From contig JAHUUL010000001.1 in the NCBI GenBank assembly GCA_019218415.1, positions 682,001 through 746,000 on the forward strand: 64,000 nucleotides of DNA, read 5' to 3'. The position numbers and the translations under genes were made by a program. Source of the DNA: Dermabacteraceae bacterium TAE3-ERU27 (lineage in GTDB: Bacteria > Actinomycetota > Actinomycetes > Actinomycetales > Dermabacteraceae). Positions 35,623 to 46,031 of the stretch are shown here, piece after piece. The notes beneath the pieces were generated by a model. That model was not told where the DNA came from. It was given only the letters and a program-made list of their open reading frames with translations, and ran no database searches. Each line of letters starts with the position of its first letter. Positions within the stretch are counted from its first letter, which is position 1.

Positions 35623-36153
35623 CTAGGCCGTGACCAGGCCCAGCTGCGCCAGCAACGGCGGCAGATCGGGCACGATCCCCTCAGGTAGCGCGTTCAACGG
35701 AAACCAGGCCACGCGGTTACTTTCCCCGCTCAAACACAGCTCGGGTCGGCCCGCGCAGCGAAACAGGTATTGCACGTCCCAATGCTCCGCGCAGTCCTTG
35801 AAAGCGCTCCCCATCAAGTGCGTGTGCAGCCGGGCGGGACCGTCCCCGACGGTTGCCAGATCGTGCAGGCCGAGTTCCTCCGCCACCTCGCGCCGCGCCG
35901 CGTCGGCAAACGAAGCGTCTGCCTCCTCGACGTGACCTCCGGGCTGGAGCCACATTAGGGCCTTGCGGTGGTGCACCAGCGCGATCTGTTCCATCGTTTC
36001 GTCCACCACGAGGGCGCTCGCCGTGAAGTGCACAGGGTCACCGTGCTTACTCAGCGTGTGTGTCCCCTCCGCCAGGCGATTAGCGAAAGCGGCGTGCAGC
36101 TCGTGGCTCGCCGCCAGCGAAAGATCGCTGCGGAAGCGGGAAATCTCCCTCAC
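35623..36153 (-). CDS. Nudix hydrolase
   Basis: 176 residues. The Nudix region reads GGHVEEADASFADAARREVAEELGL; relative to the classic box one residue is inserted and the first Glu is Asp, as in the GGHVEPGD subgroup. Substrate cannot be predicted. GTG start overlaps the stop of the upstream zincin gene (GTGA), so the pair is translationally coupled. Confidence 0.85.
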   Translation of the reverse strand: MREISRFRSDLSLAASHELHAAFANRLAEGTHTLSKHGDPVHFTASALVVDETMEQIALVHHRKALMWLQPGGHVEEADASFADAARREVAEELGLHDLATVGDGPARLHTHLMGSAFKDCAEHWDVQYLFRCAGRPELCLSGESNRVAWFPLNALPEGIVPDLPPLLAQLGLVTA

Positions 36154-37571
36154 GCTTCGCTGACCCCGCCCTGCTCGTCCTCGCGGGGCGCGTTCTCCGC
36201 GCCTTCGCCGCGCAGCAGCTTCTCCAGCTCGCTGTCGAAATCTTCGGGGCTGAGCTGGTTGGGTACGGGCTTAGCGGGAGGCTGCGGGGTGCCCGCGAGC
36301 ACGTCCGGGGTCGGCAGCAGGTCGGGATGGTCCCAGACCCGGTCGCGGCTCTGCGGTCCCTCGGTAGCGGTAACCGACTCCCACCAGGCGGTGGCTTCGC
36401 GGATGCGGCGCGGGCGCAATTCGATGCCAACCAGGCGGGCCAGCATCTGTTCTGCGGGGGAGCCGACGGCGCGGCGGCGCGTGTTCATCTCCCGCATCGC
36501 CTCCAGGCGCGGCAGCGTGGAGGTGAGCGCCGTGGTGACAACGTGGTCCACCCAGCCCTCGATCAGGGCGAGCAGCCAGCTGATCTGTTCGAGCGCGCGC
36601 TCCTGCGCCGGGGTGCGGGTGAACTCCAACATGCCCTCGGGGATACCGCCGCTGAGCGCGTCCGGGTTGCTCATATCCATGCCCTCGAAGTGCTCCCGCG
36701 CCATTTCTTCCAGGTGACCGATGTCCACCCGGATACCGCGGGCGTATTCCTCGATCGCGCCGAACAGGTACTCCGCGATCCAGGGGGAATTGCTAAACAG
36801 GGTGCAGTGGGCGATCTCTCGCGCCGCCAGGAAAATGCGGGCCGCGGCGGGATCCAGATCGGCCTCCGCCACAAAGTCCTCAATGTTGCGCGCCACGAGC
36901 ACGCCCCGGTCGCTCTCGATAAGGGGCAGGCCCAGGTCGGTCGCCCCGAAGGCCTCGCGCGAAAGCGCGCCGATGGCGGCCCCGAACTGCATACCGAACA
37001 TGGTGCCGCCCAGGGAGGAAAACATGTTTCCTACGCCGGGGAACGCGGCCCCCGCCGGGCCCTGGCTGGCGAACGCATCCCCGAGTGCCTTGGCGGTGTG
37101 TTCCGCCGCCGGTTCCACTGTGCGCTGCCAGCGGGGCAGGGTCTTTTCGACCCACAGGGCGCGCGTGTAGATGTCGGGTTCCAGGGTGGAGACGGTGAAA
37201 TCGGTGGCGGCGGAAAGCCACAGCGAAGCCAGGCGGGAGGCCTCCCGCAGCTGGCTCTTTTCCGCGTCGGTCGGGCGCGGATCGCCGTCCGTGCCCGACG
37301 GCGTGGGCATGCCGGGAAGTGGCATCTGCCCGCCCGAGGTTTGCCGGGCAAGCTGGCGCGCCAGATCCCAGTTCACGGGCTTGCCGGAGGTGGCAGACAG
37401 CATGCGCTGCAGCTGTTCGGCGGCGGCGCGCAGTTGGTTGGGGTCGTTTGGCAGTCCCGCCTGGGAAAGTGCCGACATATCGAACCCGTCGGGAAGGGGG
37501 GAACCGAGCAGATTTTCCAGGAACTCCCGCATGGGATCGTCTCCCGGCTTGCCGTGCGCCGAATTGGTCAC
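36150..37571 (-). CDS. Zinc-dependent metalloprotease of the zincin_2/DUF2342 family
   Basis: 473 residues. The N-terminus PMREFLENLLGSPLPDGFDMSAL is the family start; the core FLAAREIAHCTLFSNSPW carries the REIAH segment that stands for HExxH in this group, with EEYARGI after it. Orthologues sit next to a PDZ/Lon-like protease gene in actinobacteria (Rv3195 beside Rv3194c), divergent as here. AAGGAGGAAAC precedes the ATG. The tail is acidic and Pro-rich. Physiological substrate unknown. Confidence 0.85.
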   Translation of the reverse strand: MTNSAHGKPGDDPMREFLENLLGSPLPDGFDMSALSQAGLPNDPNQLRAAAEQLQRMLSATSGKPVNWDLARQLARQTSGGQMPLPGMPTPSGTDGDPRPTDAEKSQLREASRLASLWLSAATDFTVSTLEPDIYTRALWVEKTLPRWQRTVEPAAEHTAKALGDAFASQGPAGAAFPGVGNMFSSLGGTMFGMQFGAAIGALSREAFGATDLGLPLIESDRGVLVARNIEDFVAEADLDPAAARIFLAAREIAHCTLFSNSPWIAEYLFGAIEEYARGIRVDIGHLEEMAREHFEGMDMSNPDALSGGIPEGMLEFTRTPAQERALEQISWLLALIEGWVDHVVTTALTSTLPRLEAMREMNTRRRAVGSPAEQMLARLVGIELRPRRIREATAWWESVTATEGPQSRDRVWDHPDLLPTPDVLAGTPQPPAKPVPNQLSPEDFDSELEKLLRGEGAENAPREDEQGGVSEA

Positions 37572-37655
37572 GTTTCCTCCTTAGCGCCAAGAACTATGAC
37601 CTCCCCAGCCTACTGGGAGGAGAGGGGAAAACCTCGCAGGGTGCACAATGGAGGG

Positions 37656-38732
37656 GTGAACGCAACTACCTCCGACCGAGGCCGCGCGCCCAGGGCGCGC
37701 CTGATCGTCGCCGCCGTTTTGGCGGTTTTGCTGCTGCTGGCTTTCATAACGCCGCTGCCCTACGTGATCGAATACCCCGGCCCCGCCGTAAATACGATCG
37801 GGGAGGTAGACGGCAAGCCCGTCATCAGCGTAGAGGGGCACCCCTCGTACCCGACGAGCGGCCAGCTTGACTTAACCACCGTCTCCATCGCCGGAGCCCC
37901 CGGTTATTCCGTCTACGCGGGGGACGTGCTGCGCGGCTGGTTCGACCCGCACGCCAGGGTGATCCCGCGCGAGGCGATCTTCCCGGAGGGGCTGTCGGCC
38001 AGCACCAACGAGGCGTTCAACGTGGCGAACATGAACTCCTCCCAGCAGGAGGCCGTGGCGCAGGCGGTCACCGCGCTGGGGGAGAAAGTCACCCCGCTGG
38101 TGCTGATCGGCGCGGTCAGGCAGGGCGGTCCCGCGGACGGAGTGCTGGAACCGGGCGATGAGGTGGTGCAGGTGGCGGGCAAGCCCGCCGAGAGCCTGCG
38201 GCAGGTGCGGGAAGCCACCGCTAACACCCCCGCCGGGCAGAAGGTGCAAATGCAGGTGCGCCGTGCCGGAAAGCTCGTTGATCTGCAGGTACCGACCGAG
38301 ACGAGCGGCGGTAAGTCGCGCGTCGGCGTGGTGCTGGTGCGCGGCTACCACTTCCCGTTCGAGGTGAAGATCAGCCTGGACAACATCGGCGGCCCGAGCG
38401 CGGGCATGATGTTCGCGCTGGGCGTGTACGACAAGCTGACCCCGGGGGAGCTGACCGGGGGTAAGAATATCGCCGGGACCGGCACCATCGATACCGGCGA
38501 CGGCAAGGTGGGCCGCATCGGAGGCATCGCACAGAAGATGATCGGCGCGCGCAAATCCGGCGCGCAGTTCTTCCTGGCCCCCGCCGATAACTGCAAGGAG
38601 GTACGCGGCAACGTGCCGGACGGCCTACAGGTGGTGCGCGTCGGCACCTTCCAGGAGGCGCTGCACGCGGTGGAAACGATCGGCAAAACCGGAAACATCA
38701 AAGGACTGCCCACCTGCGCTGCTAGCCGCTAA
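37656..38732 (+). CDS. Lon-like membrane-anchored protease with PDZ domain
   Basis: 358 residues. A signal-anchor helix (about 13-33: IVAAVLAVLLLLAFITPL) is followed by a PDZ domain (about 150-210) and a Lon-type catalytic domain with Ser in GPSAGMMFALG and Lys in GIAQKMIGA as the catalytic dyad. Similar to YlbL/Rv3194c. Start is uncertain: GTG 37656 or GTG 37641 five codons earlier; a GGAGGG run lies too close to 37656. The very long open frame upstream is antisense to the zincin gene and was not used. Confidence 0.88.
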   Translation: MNATTSDRGRAPRARLIVAAVLAVLLLLAFITPLPYVIEYPGPAVNTIGEVDGKPVISVEGHPSYPTSGQLDLTTVSIAGAPGYSVYAGDVLRGWFDPHARVIPREAIFPEGLSASTNEAFNVANMNSSQQEAVAQAVTALGEKVTPLVLIGAVRQGGPADGVLEPGDEVVQVAGKPAESLRQVREATANTPAGQKVQMQVRRAGKLVDLQVPTETSGGKSRVGVVLVRGYHFPFEVKISLDNIGGPSAGMMFALGVYDKLTPGELTGGKNIAGTGTIDTGDGKVGRIGGIAQKMIGARKSGAQFFLAPADNCKEVRGNVPDGLQVVRVGTFQEALHAVETIGKTGNIKGLPTCAASR

Positions 38733-38843
38733 GGCGGCGTTGCCGAACCGCCTGGCAGGGGCGTTCCGGTGCGTATAGGGTCTTAACCAAGCAAGAGTTT
38801 TGCGCGGAGCCTCAGCGCCGCGCCCGTGAGGAGTTGAGCAGAC

Positions 38844-39518
38844 ATGGCACGCCGCCGCAGCGCCCCCAGCCCCACCGTGGTGTTCGACATCGGCGGAGTG
38901 CTTTCCGCAGCGCACACGCCGGAAGACGATATCTGCGAAATCCTGGGGGTAACCCCCGCGGAACTGGCCGAGCCGTTCTGGCAGGCCCGCCCGGCCTACG
39001 ACGCGGGGGAGGTCAACGCCCGCGAATACTGGGACGCGGTGACCGCCGCGCTCGGCATGGAGCCTCCCAGCGAGGAAATCCTGGAAGACCTGGTGGCGGC
39101 CGACTGCGGTTACTGGCTGCGCCTGGACCCGGCCTCCCGTGCGCTGATTCACGATCTGGCCCGCAACGGGGTGCGCCTGGGGCTGCTCTCGAACGCGCCC
39201 GTGGACTTCGCGCAGGCCTGCCGCCGCGCAGACTGGTACGAGGTGATCTCCCTGGCCGTGTTTTCCGGCGAGGAGCGGATCGCCAAGCCGGATGCCGAGA
39301 TATACCGCATCTTGCTAGACGAGGTGGCCCCGCACACCGGGGGCGTGGCGGTGCCCGGCCGCGTCATCTTCTTTGACGACCGCGAAGAAAACGTGGCAGC
39401 AGCCAAGGAACTGGGGATTGACGCCCACCTGTGGCCGCGCAATGGCGACGGCCACGAGACGCACGGCGCGGACCTGGCGCGGCGCGTGCTTGAGGAGAGG
39501 GATATCCCGCTTACCTAA
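38844..39518 (+). CDS. HAD-superfamily hydrolase
   Basis: 224 residues. Motifs: FDIGGVLS (nucleophile Asp; the second position is Gly rather than Asp, as in a known HAD-IA variant), LLSNAP, IAKPDAEIY and FFDDREENV. Likely a phosphatase or epoxide-hydrolase-N-terminal-like HAD; substrate unknown. GAGGAG lies about 12 bases before ATG. Confidence 0.87.
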   Translation: MARRRSAPSPTVVFDIGGVLSAAHTPEDDICEILGVTPAELAEPFWQARPAYDAGEVNAREYWDAVTAALGMEPPSEEILEDLVAADCGYWLRLDPASRALIHDLARNGVRLGLLSNAPVDFAQACRRADWYEVISLAVFSGEERIAKPDAEIYRILLDEVAPHTGGVAVPGRVIFFDDREENVAAAKELGIDAHLWPRNGDGHETHGADLARRVLEERDIPLT

Positions 39519-39556
39519 AGGGGCGTTTTCGGCCCCGCTCCGGGTAGTCTGGTTGC

Positions 39557-41239
<1,683 letters not shown>

Positions 41240-41433
41240 GCGAGCAGCGCCTGCACGAGGCGGTCCCACCCACGGGGGAGGGGCCGCCTCGCGGCATATT
41301 TGCAAGAACTTTCATCTCCTTGCATTGAGCATTCATGCAGGTGGATAGGGGTTTATGGTTTTGCTTTGCGGTTACAAGGAACTTTTTTGCGAGGTTTCAC
41401 GAAAAATCTTCCGTAATCCCCCTATGTGTGGGG

Positions 41434-41445
41434 TATTTTGGCCGT
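41434..41445 (+). promoter_or_regulatory. -10 element of the glucan phosphorylase gene
   Basis: TATTTT (41434-41439) ends 6 bases before ATG 41446, and no Shine-Dalgarno is present, so transcription probably begins at or next to the start codon. The -35 is not clear. The rest of the 206-base intergenic stretch (41240-41445) shows an imperfect palindrome TGCATTGAGCATTCATGCA near 41320-41338 and no gene. Confidence 0.5.
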
Positions 41446-44007
41446 ATGAAGCCCACCAACATTGTCACCGTAGAGTCGGTTCTGCCCGAAGAACTGGCCC
41501 CGCTGCGCGAACTCGCCTTCAACTTCCGTTGGACCTGGCGTCGCGAAACCCAGGATCTTTTCCGATCCATCGATCCCGCTGCGTTTGCGCGTAGCGGTGA
41601 AAGCCCCCTGCGCATGCTCTCCATGGTGCGCTCCAGCCGCTTCCAGGAGCTGCTGCGCGACGATTCCTTCCTCGCCGCGATGCGGCTTGAGGCGCAGGAA
41701 CTGCACACCTACCTGTCTGCGGACCGCTGGTTCCAGCGCACCTTCCCCAAGGGTGAGGCCCCGGTTCCGGCAGTCGCCTACTTCTCGATGGAGTTCGGCA
41801 TTTCCCCGACCCTGCCGATCTACTCGGGCGGCCTCGGCATCCTCGCGGGCGACCACCTGAAGTCGGCCTCCGACCTCGGCGTGCCGCTTTACGGCATCGG
41901 CCTGCTCTACCAGTGGGGCTACTTCTCCCAGAGCCTGAACCGCGAGGGCTGGCAGCAGGAGAACTACAAGCTGAACGATCCGGCCAAGATGGCCGTGAAG
42001 CCGGTCAAGGACGAAAACGGCGAACAGGCCACCGTGCACGTTAACTTCCCCGGCGGGGAAGACGTTACCGTCGCCCTGTGGGTCGCCGAAATCGGCCGTA
42101 TCCCGCTGCTGCTGCTCGACACCAACGTGGAGGCGAACAGCCCCGAGGTGCGCGAGACCACCGACCGCCTCTACGGTGGCGATCACGAGCACCGCATCCG
42201 CCAGGAGATCGTCCTCGGCATCGCCGGCGTGCGCGCGGTAGAACGCTTCTGCGAACTGACCGGTGCCCCCGCCCCGCAGGCATTCCACCTGAACGAGGGG
42301 CACGCGGGCTTCTCCGGCCTGGAGCGCGTCGGCCAGCTCATGCGTACCGGCCTCAGCTTCGATGCCGCCCTCGGTGAGGTGCGCGCGGGAACCGTGTTCA
42401 CCACCCACACCCCCGTGCCCGCCGGTATCGACCGCTTCGCCACTCAGCAGCTGCGCACCTACCTGGACGCGGATGAGCACGGCATGTCCCGCGTCATCCC
42501 CGGCCTGCCGGTGGAGACGGCCCTGGCGCTCGGCCAAGAAAGCGATCCGAGCACCTTCAACATGGCGCACATGGGCTTCCGCCTGGCGCAGCGCTCCAAC
42601 GGCGTTTCCAAGCTGCACGGTGCGGTTTCGCGCGGCATGTTCCAGGAGCTTTACCCCGGCTTCGACGTGCCCGAGGTGCCGATCACCTCGATCACCAACG
42701 GCGTGCACCGCCGCACCTGGCTGTCGGGCCCCATGGACGATCTCTACAAGAAGGCCATGGGTGACGTCGATATGGCCGCCGCGGCCGACTGGTCGCCGCT
42801 GGCCCGCCTCTCCGATGACGACCTGACGAGCGCCCGCAACGAACTGCGCGGCGAACTGGTCGAGATGGCGCGCGAGCACGTTTACGAGTCCTGGATCCGC
42901 CGTGGCGCGGACCCGGCGGAGCTGGCCTGGACCCGCGAAATCCTCGACCCGAACGTGCTCACCATCGGTTTCGCACGTCGCGTTTCTACCTACAAGCGCC
43001 TCACCCTGATGCTGCAGGACCCGGAGCGTTTCCGCCGCATCCTGCTGAACGAGGAGCGTCCGGTTCAGTTCGTGATCGCGGGCAAGGCCCACCCGGCCGA
43101 CCGCCCCGGCAAGGAATTCATGCAGAAGCTGGTGCAGTTCGCCGACGATCACGGCGTACGCCACCGCATCGCGTTCCTGCCCGACTACGACATCAAGATG
43201 GCTTTGGTGCTGGTTTCCGGTTCCGACGTCTGGATGAACAACCCGATCCGCCCCGAGGAAGCCTCCGGCACCTCCGGCATGAAGGCCGTTCTCAACGGCG
43301 GCCTGACCTTCTCGATCTCCGACGGTTGGTGGGACGAGATGGCCACCGACGAAGCGGGCTGGACCATCCCCACCGTGGAAACGAGCGACCGCGAATACCG
43401 CGACCGCCTGGAGTCCGATGCGCTCTACGATCTGCTCGAAAACCAGATCGCGCCGCTGTTCTACGAGCAGCGCGGCAAGGGCCTTTCGCAGGGCTGGCTG
43501 CAGAAGATGCGCAACTCGCTGGTGCAGATCGCGCCGCGCGTCACCGCTACCCGCATGGTGCGCGACTACGTGGAGCAGCTCTACGTTCCCGCCGCAACCG
43601 CCGCCTACGAGTTCGTTAAGGACGCTGGCCTGGCCGTCAGCTTCAGCGAATACAAGGCGCGCGTGGCCGACGCCTGGCCGGGCGTGCAGGTAAGCGATCT
43701 GCGCCTCGAAGAGGCTAACGATTCCGCTCCCGTCACCACCGGAGAAGAGCTGACCCTGACCGCGCAGGTGGAGCTGGGTGCGCTCAGCGACTCCGACGTG
43801 GTGGTGGAGGCAGCGGTTGGCGCGCTCAACGACGAAGGCGACATGGCCAAGCCGTCGTTCATTCCGCTGACCCGCCAGGAGAACGGCCGCTACGCGGCAC
43901 GCTTCGCGATCACGGATCCGGGCAACTACGGCTACACCGTGCGCGTTGTGCCGACCCACCCGGCGCTGATGTCGAGCGCCGAACTGGGTATGCTCGCCCG
44001 CGCCTGA
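41446..44007 (+). CDS. glgP: Alpha-glucan (glycogen/maltodextrin) phosphorylase
   Basis: Releases glucose 1-phosphate from alpha-1,4-glucans. 853 residues from ATG 41446 (MKPTNIVTVESVLPEELAPL), the actinobacterial GlgP form (Rv1328 type) with an N-terminal DUF3417 region. Catalytic core: YFSMEFGI, GGLGILAGDHLKSASDLG, HLNEGHAGF, and the PLP-lysine segment EEASGTSGMKAVLNGG. The C-terminal region carries a beta-rich extension. Codon bias is strong, suggesting high expression. Terminates at a clear hairpin. Confidence 0.95.
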   Translation: MKPTNIVTVESVLPEELAPLRELAFNFRWTWRRETQDLFRSIDPAAFARSGESPLRMLSMVRSSRFQELLRDDSFLAAMRLEAQELHTYLSADRWFQRTFPKGEAPVPAVAYFSMEFGISPTLPIYSGGLGILAGDHLKSASDLGVPLYGIGLLYQWGYFSQSLNREGWQQENYKLNDPAKMAVKPVKDENGEQATVHVNFPGGEDVTVALWVAEIGRIPLLLLDTNVEANSPEVRETTDRLYGGDHEHRIRQEIVLGIAGVRAVERFCELTGAPAPQAFHLNEGHAGFSGLERVGQLMRTGLSFDAALGEVRAGTVFTTHTPVPAGIDRFATQQLRTYLDADEHGMSRVIPGLPVETALALGQESDPSTFNMAHMGFRLAQRSNGVSKLHGAVSRGMFQELYPGFDVPEVPITSITNGVHRRTWLSGPMDDLYKKAMGDVDMAAAADWSPLARLSDDDLTSARNELRGELVEMAREHVYESWIRRGADPAELAWTREILDPNVLTIGFARRVSTYKRLTLMLQDPERFRRILLNEERPVQFVIAGKAHPADRPGKEFMQKLVQFADDHGVRHRIAFLPDYDIKMALVLVSGSDVWMNNPIRPEEASGTSGMKAVLNGGLTFSISDGWWDEMATDEAGWTIPTVETSDREYRDRLESDALYDLLENQIAPLFYEQRGKGLSQGWLQKMRNSLVQIAPRVTATRMVRDYVEQLYVPAATAAYEFVKDAGLAVSFSEYKARVADAWPGVQVSDLRLEEANDSAPVTTGEELTLTAQVELGALSDSDVVVEAAVGALNDEGDMAKPSFIPLTRQENGRYAARFAITDPGNYGYTVRVVPTHPALMSSAELGMLARA

Positions 44008-44028
44008 TCGCTAGCCGTTAGGCAAACG

Positions 44029-44064
44029 CCGGCCGGCCTCCTAAAGGGGGCCGGCCGGTTTTTC
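44029..44064 (+). terminator. Terminator after glgP
   Basis: 10-bp GC stem CCGGCCGGCC/GGCCGGCCGG (44029-44038 with 44049-44058) followed by TTTTTCTT. Confidence 0.9.
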
Positions 44065-44120
44065 TTCCCCGCCCCGGCTCCGTGTAGCCTTTCAGATGGG
44101 CCGTCCACGAAAGGAACGCT

Positions 44121-45419
44121 ATGTCTGCTGGCTTCTCTCCCTCCCGCCGCTCCGTACTGGCAGCGGTGGCAGCCACCGCCCTGACCGGTTGCACCGGGAA
44201 AAAGGCGGCGGAAAAGAAGCGCGACCCGCTCAGGTTCCGCATTTGGGACGAAGCGTTCCGGGAACCCTACAACGAGTCTCTGCGCGCCTTTACCGAAAAA
44301 ACCGGTATCGAGGTGGAACTCGAGGTGATGGACTGGGGAGACTACTGGCCCGCCCTGCCGCTGGAGGTAGCGCGGAAAACCGCGCCGGATGTTTTCTGGC
44401 TCAACGCCGCTAATTTCCTGCAACTGCAGGATGCGGGGAATCTGCGCGAAGTGTCGGATCCGGGCAACACGCAGCAGCGCGCGAGCGATCTTTACCGCCG
44501 AGACGGCAAGCTTTGGGGAGCGGTGCAGTTCTGGGACACCACCGCGCTCTTTTACAACCGCAACGCTTTGGAAGAAGCGAAGATAGACCCCGACAGGCTG
44601 CGCTGGCTGCCGAACGCTTCCTCCGGCGACACCCTGCTGGCTGCGGCTCGTGCACTCAGCACCGATACCGAGGGCAAGCACCCCGGCGAAGAGGGATTCG
44701 CCCCCGACAAGCCCGCCCGCTACGGCTTTAACGCCGAGGCGAACCTGCCGGGAGTAGTGGTGCCCTTCGTCTCCTCCGCCGGTTCGGAGTGGCTGCGCGA
44801 TGGCAAATACGCGTTCAACACTCCCGGCGCTAGCCAGGCAGTGCAGTACCTGGCAGACATGGTGCACAAACACCGGGTGGCACCGGCCACCGAGGGCAGC
44901 AATGGAAACCCGGCCTACTGCCGCGATCTTTTCCTGCAGGGCAGGCTCGCCCTTTACCAGTCCGGTTCCTACAACCTGCAACGTATCGCGGGCGGGGTCG
45001 GTAAGAGCTTCGCCTGGGGTATCGCTGCTCCCGTGGCGGGACCGAACGGCCCGAAGTCGTTCCTGCACGCCGTGGCCGCCGTCGGCTACTCCCACTCCAA
45101 GCGCGGCGACGACACCGGCCAGTTGCTTGACTGGCTGGCTAGCGCGGACGGTCAGCGTCCGTTTGCCGCGGCGGGCATCGCCATGCCCGGTAACCGTGAC
45201 GTGGAGGGCGAGTTCCTGCGCTTCTGGGAGGAGCGCGGAGTGAACGCAACCCCGTTCGTGAAGGCGGCGGGGGAGGCCGTGCTGGCCGACAGGGCGGAAC
45301 AGGCGGTAGCCGGACACAACGCGATTTCCCCGTTCTTCGAGCGCATGCTTGCCGGTCAGATCAGCCCGCAGGACGGGCTGCGCCAGGCGCAGGAGGAAGG
45401 CAACAAGGCGCTCACGTAA
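44121..45419 (+). CDS. Sugar-type ABC transporter substrate-binding lipoprotein
   Basis: 432 residues of the extracellular solute-binding family 1. Lipoprotein signal with a lipobox LTGC near residue 23, following SRRSVLAAVAATA; the RR-S start could also suit Tat export. Solute-binding features: FRIWDEAFREPYNESL, PDVFWLNAANF, TTALFYNRNALEEAKI and LDWLASADGQRPFA. No permease or ATPase gene is beside it, so it must work with distant partners. The position after glgP suggests a maltodextrin or sugar ligand, by inference. Confidence 0.88.
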   Translation: MSAGFSPSRRSVLAAVAATALTGCTGKKAAEKKRDPLRFRIWDEAFREPYNESLRAFTEKTGIEVELEVMDWGDYWPALPLEVARKTAPDVFWLNAANFLQLQDAGNLREVSDPGNTQQRASDLYRRDGKLWGAVQFWDTTALFYNRNALEEAKIDPDRLRWLPNASSGDTLLAAARALSTDTEGKHPGEEGFAPDKPARYGFNAEANLPGVVVPFVSSAGSEWLRDGKYAFNTPGASQAVQYLADMVHKHRVAPATEGSNGNPAYCRDLFLQGRLALYQSGSYNLQRIAGGVGKSFAWGIAAPVAGPNGPKSFLHAVAAVGYSHSKRGDDTGQLLDWLASADGQRPFAAAGIAMPGNRDVEGEFLRFWEERGVNATPFVKAAGEAVLADRAEQAVAGHNAISPFFERMLAGQISPQDGLRQAQEEGNKALT

Positions 45420-45499
45420 AGCCGCTCAGAGGTGACACAGGAGTTTTATGACAGCGCCTCCCTGTGGTGCTCACGGTAGATGCGGGCATAATGGGACGC

Positions 45500-45942
45500 A
45501 TGGCTCACATCGATCTGGAAGTTGCCCTGCGCTGGGCTGACCTCGACGGCTATCGTCACGTAAACAACACCGCGCTGGTGCGGCTGCTGGAAGAGGCCCG
45601 CATTCAGGCTTTCTGGCCCGTCAGCGAAGAAGAGGCGGAGCTGGGCGCGGTGGAACAGCCCACCGCCCTGACCACGCTGAAGGACAGCGAGGAACTGCAA
45701 ACCTACGTTGCCTCGCACCGCATCGAATACAAGCGCACCCTCGGCTACCACCGCGAGGGAGTGATCGTGCGCCTATGGATCTCCCGCATCGGGGGAGCCA
45801 GCATCGACGTCGACTACCAGGTGCTCACCAAGGACGATCCGGAGGCGCAGCAGCCCTACGCGATCGCCCGCAGCGCCTCGGCCAGGACGTGCGTGATCAG
45901 CTGGAACCCTGGATGGGAACGCCGCTGGTTTTCCGCAGCTAA
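45500..45942 (+). pseudogene. Hot-dog acyl-CoA thioesterase, frame-disrupted near its 3' end
   Basis: The first about 125 codons (MAHIDLEVALRWADLDGYRHVNN ... QQPYAIAR) are a 4-hydroxybenzoyl-CoA-type thioesterase. After YAIAR (near 45875) the frame changes: the family C-terminus QRLGQDVRDQLEPW followed by MGTPLVFRS and stop (TAA 45940-45942) lies in another frame immediately after. About 14 residues expected between (the beta strand and VDxxTGxP turn) are missing, so a deletion of roughly 40 bases with frame change has occurred. Read straight through, the protein would run antisense to mscS, which I reject. Start could be ATG 45491. Confidence 0.75.
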
Positions 45943-45974
45943 ACCTGGGCGGATCGCTGTAAATCCTGTTATAC

Positions 45975-46016
45975 GCAAAAGTGGGGGCGTCGGTTTTCCG
46001 ACGCCCCCACTTTTGC
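45975..46016. terminator. Bidirectional terminator between thioesterase and mscS
   Basis: Perfect 19-bp stem (45975-45993 with 45998-46016), TTTT loop, A-rich and T-rich flanks. Confidence 0.92.
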
Positions 46017-46031
46017 CTGAGGTGACTAGCT

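Noticed and set aside
36327-37655. Upstream extension of the Lon-like protease frame to 801 codons
   Set aside because: The extra part is antisense to the zinc metalloprotease gene; the real protein begins with its membrane anchor near 37656.
41422-43959. 845-codon open frame antisense to glgP, and similar long antisense frames (46665-49403, 1273-2337, 33455-34408)
   Set aside because: They exactly shadow strong, recognisable genes. Their composition is that of a high-GC reverse frame and they have no ribosome sites or family motifs.
45448-45540. 30-codon frame with AGGAG upstream, overlapping the thioesterase start
   Set aside because: Spacing is short, composition is odd (Gly/His/Cys-rich) and it overlaps the real gene out of frame; chance is more likely.
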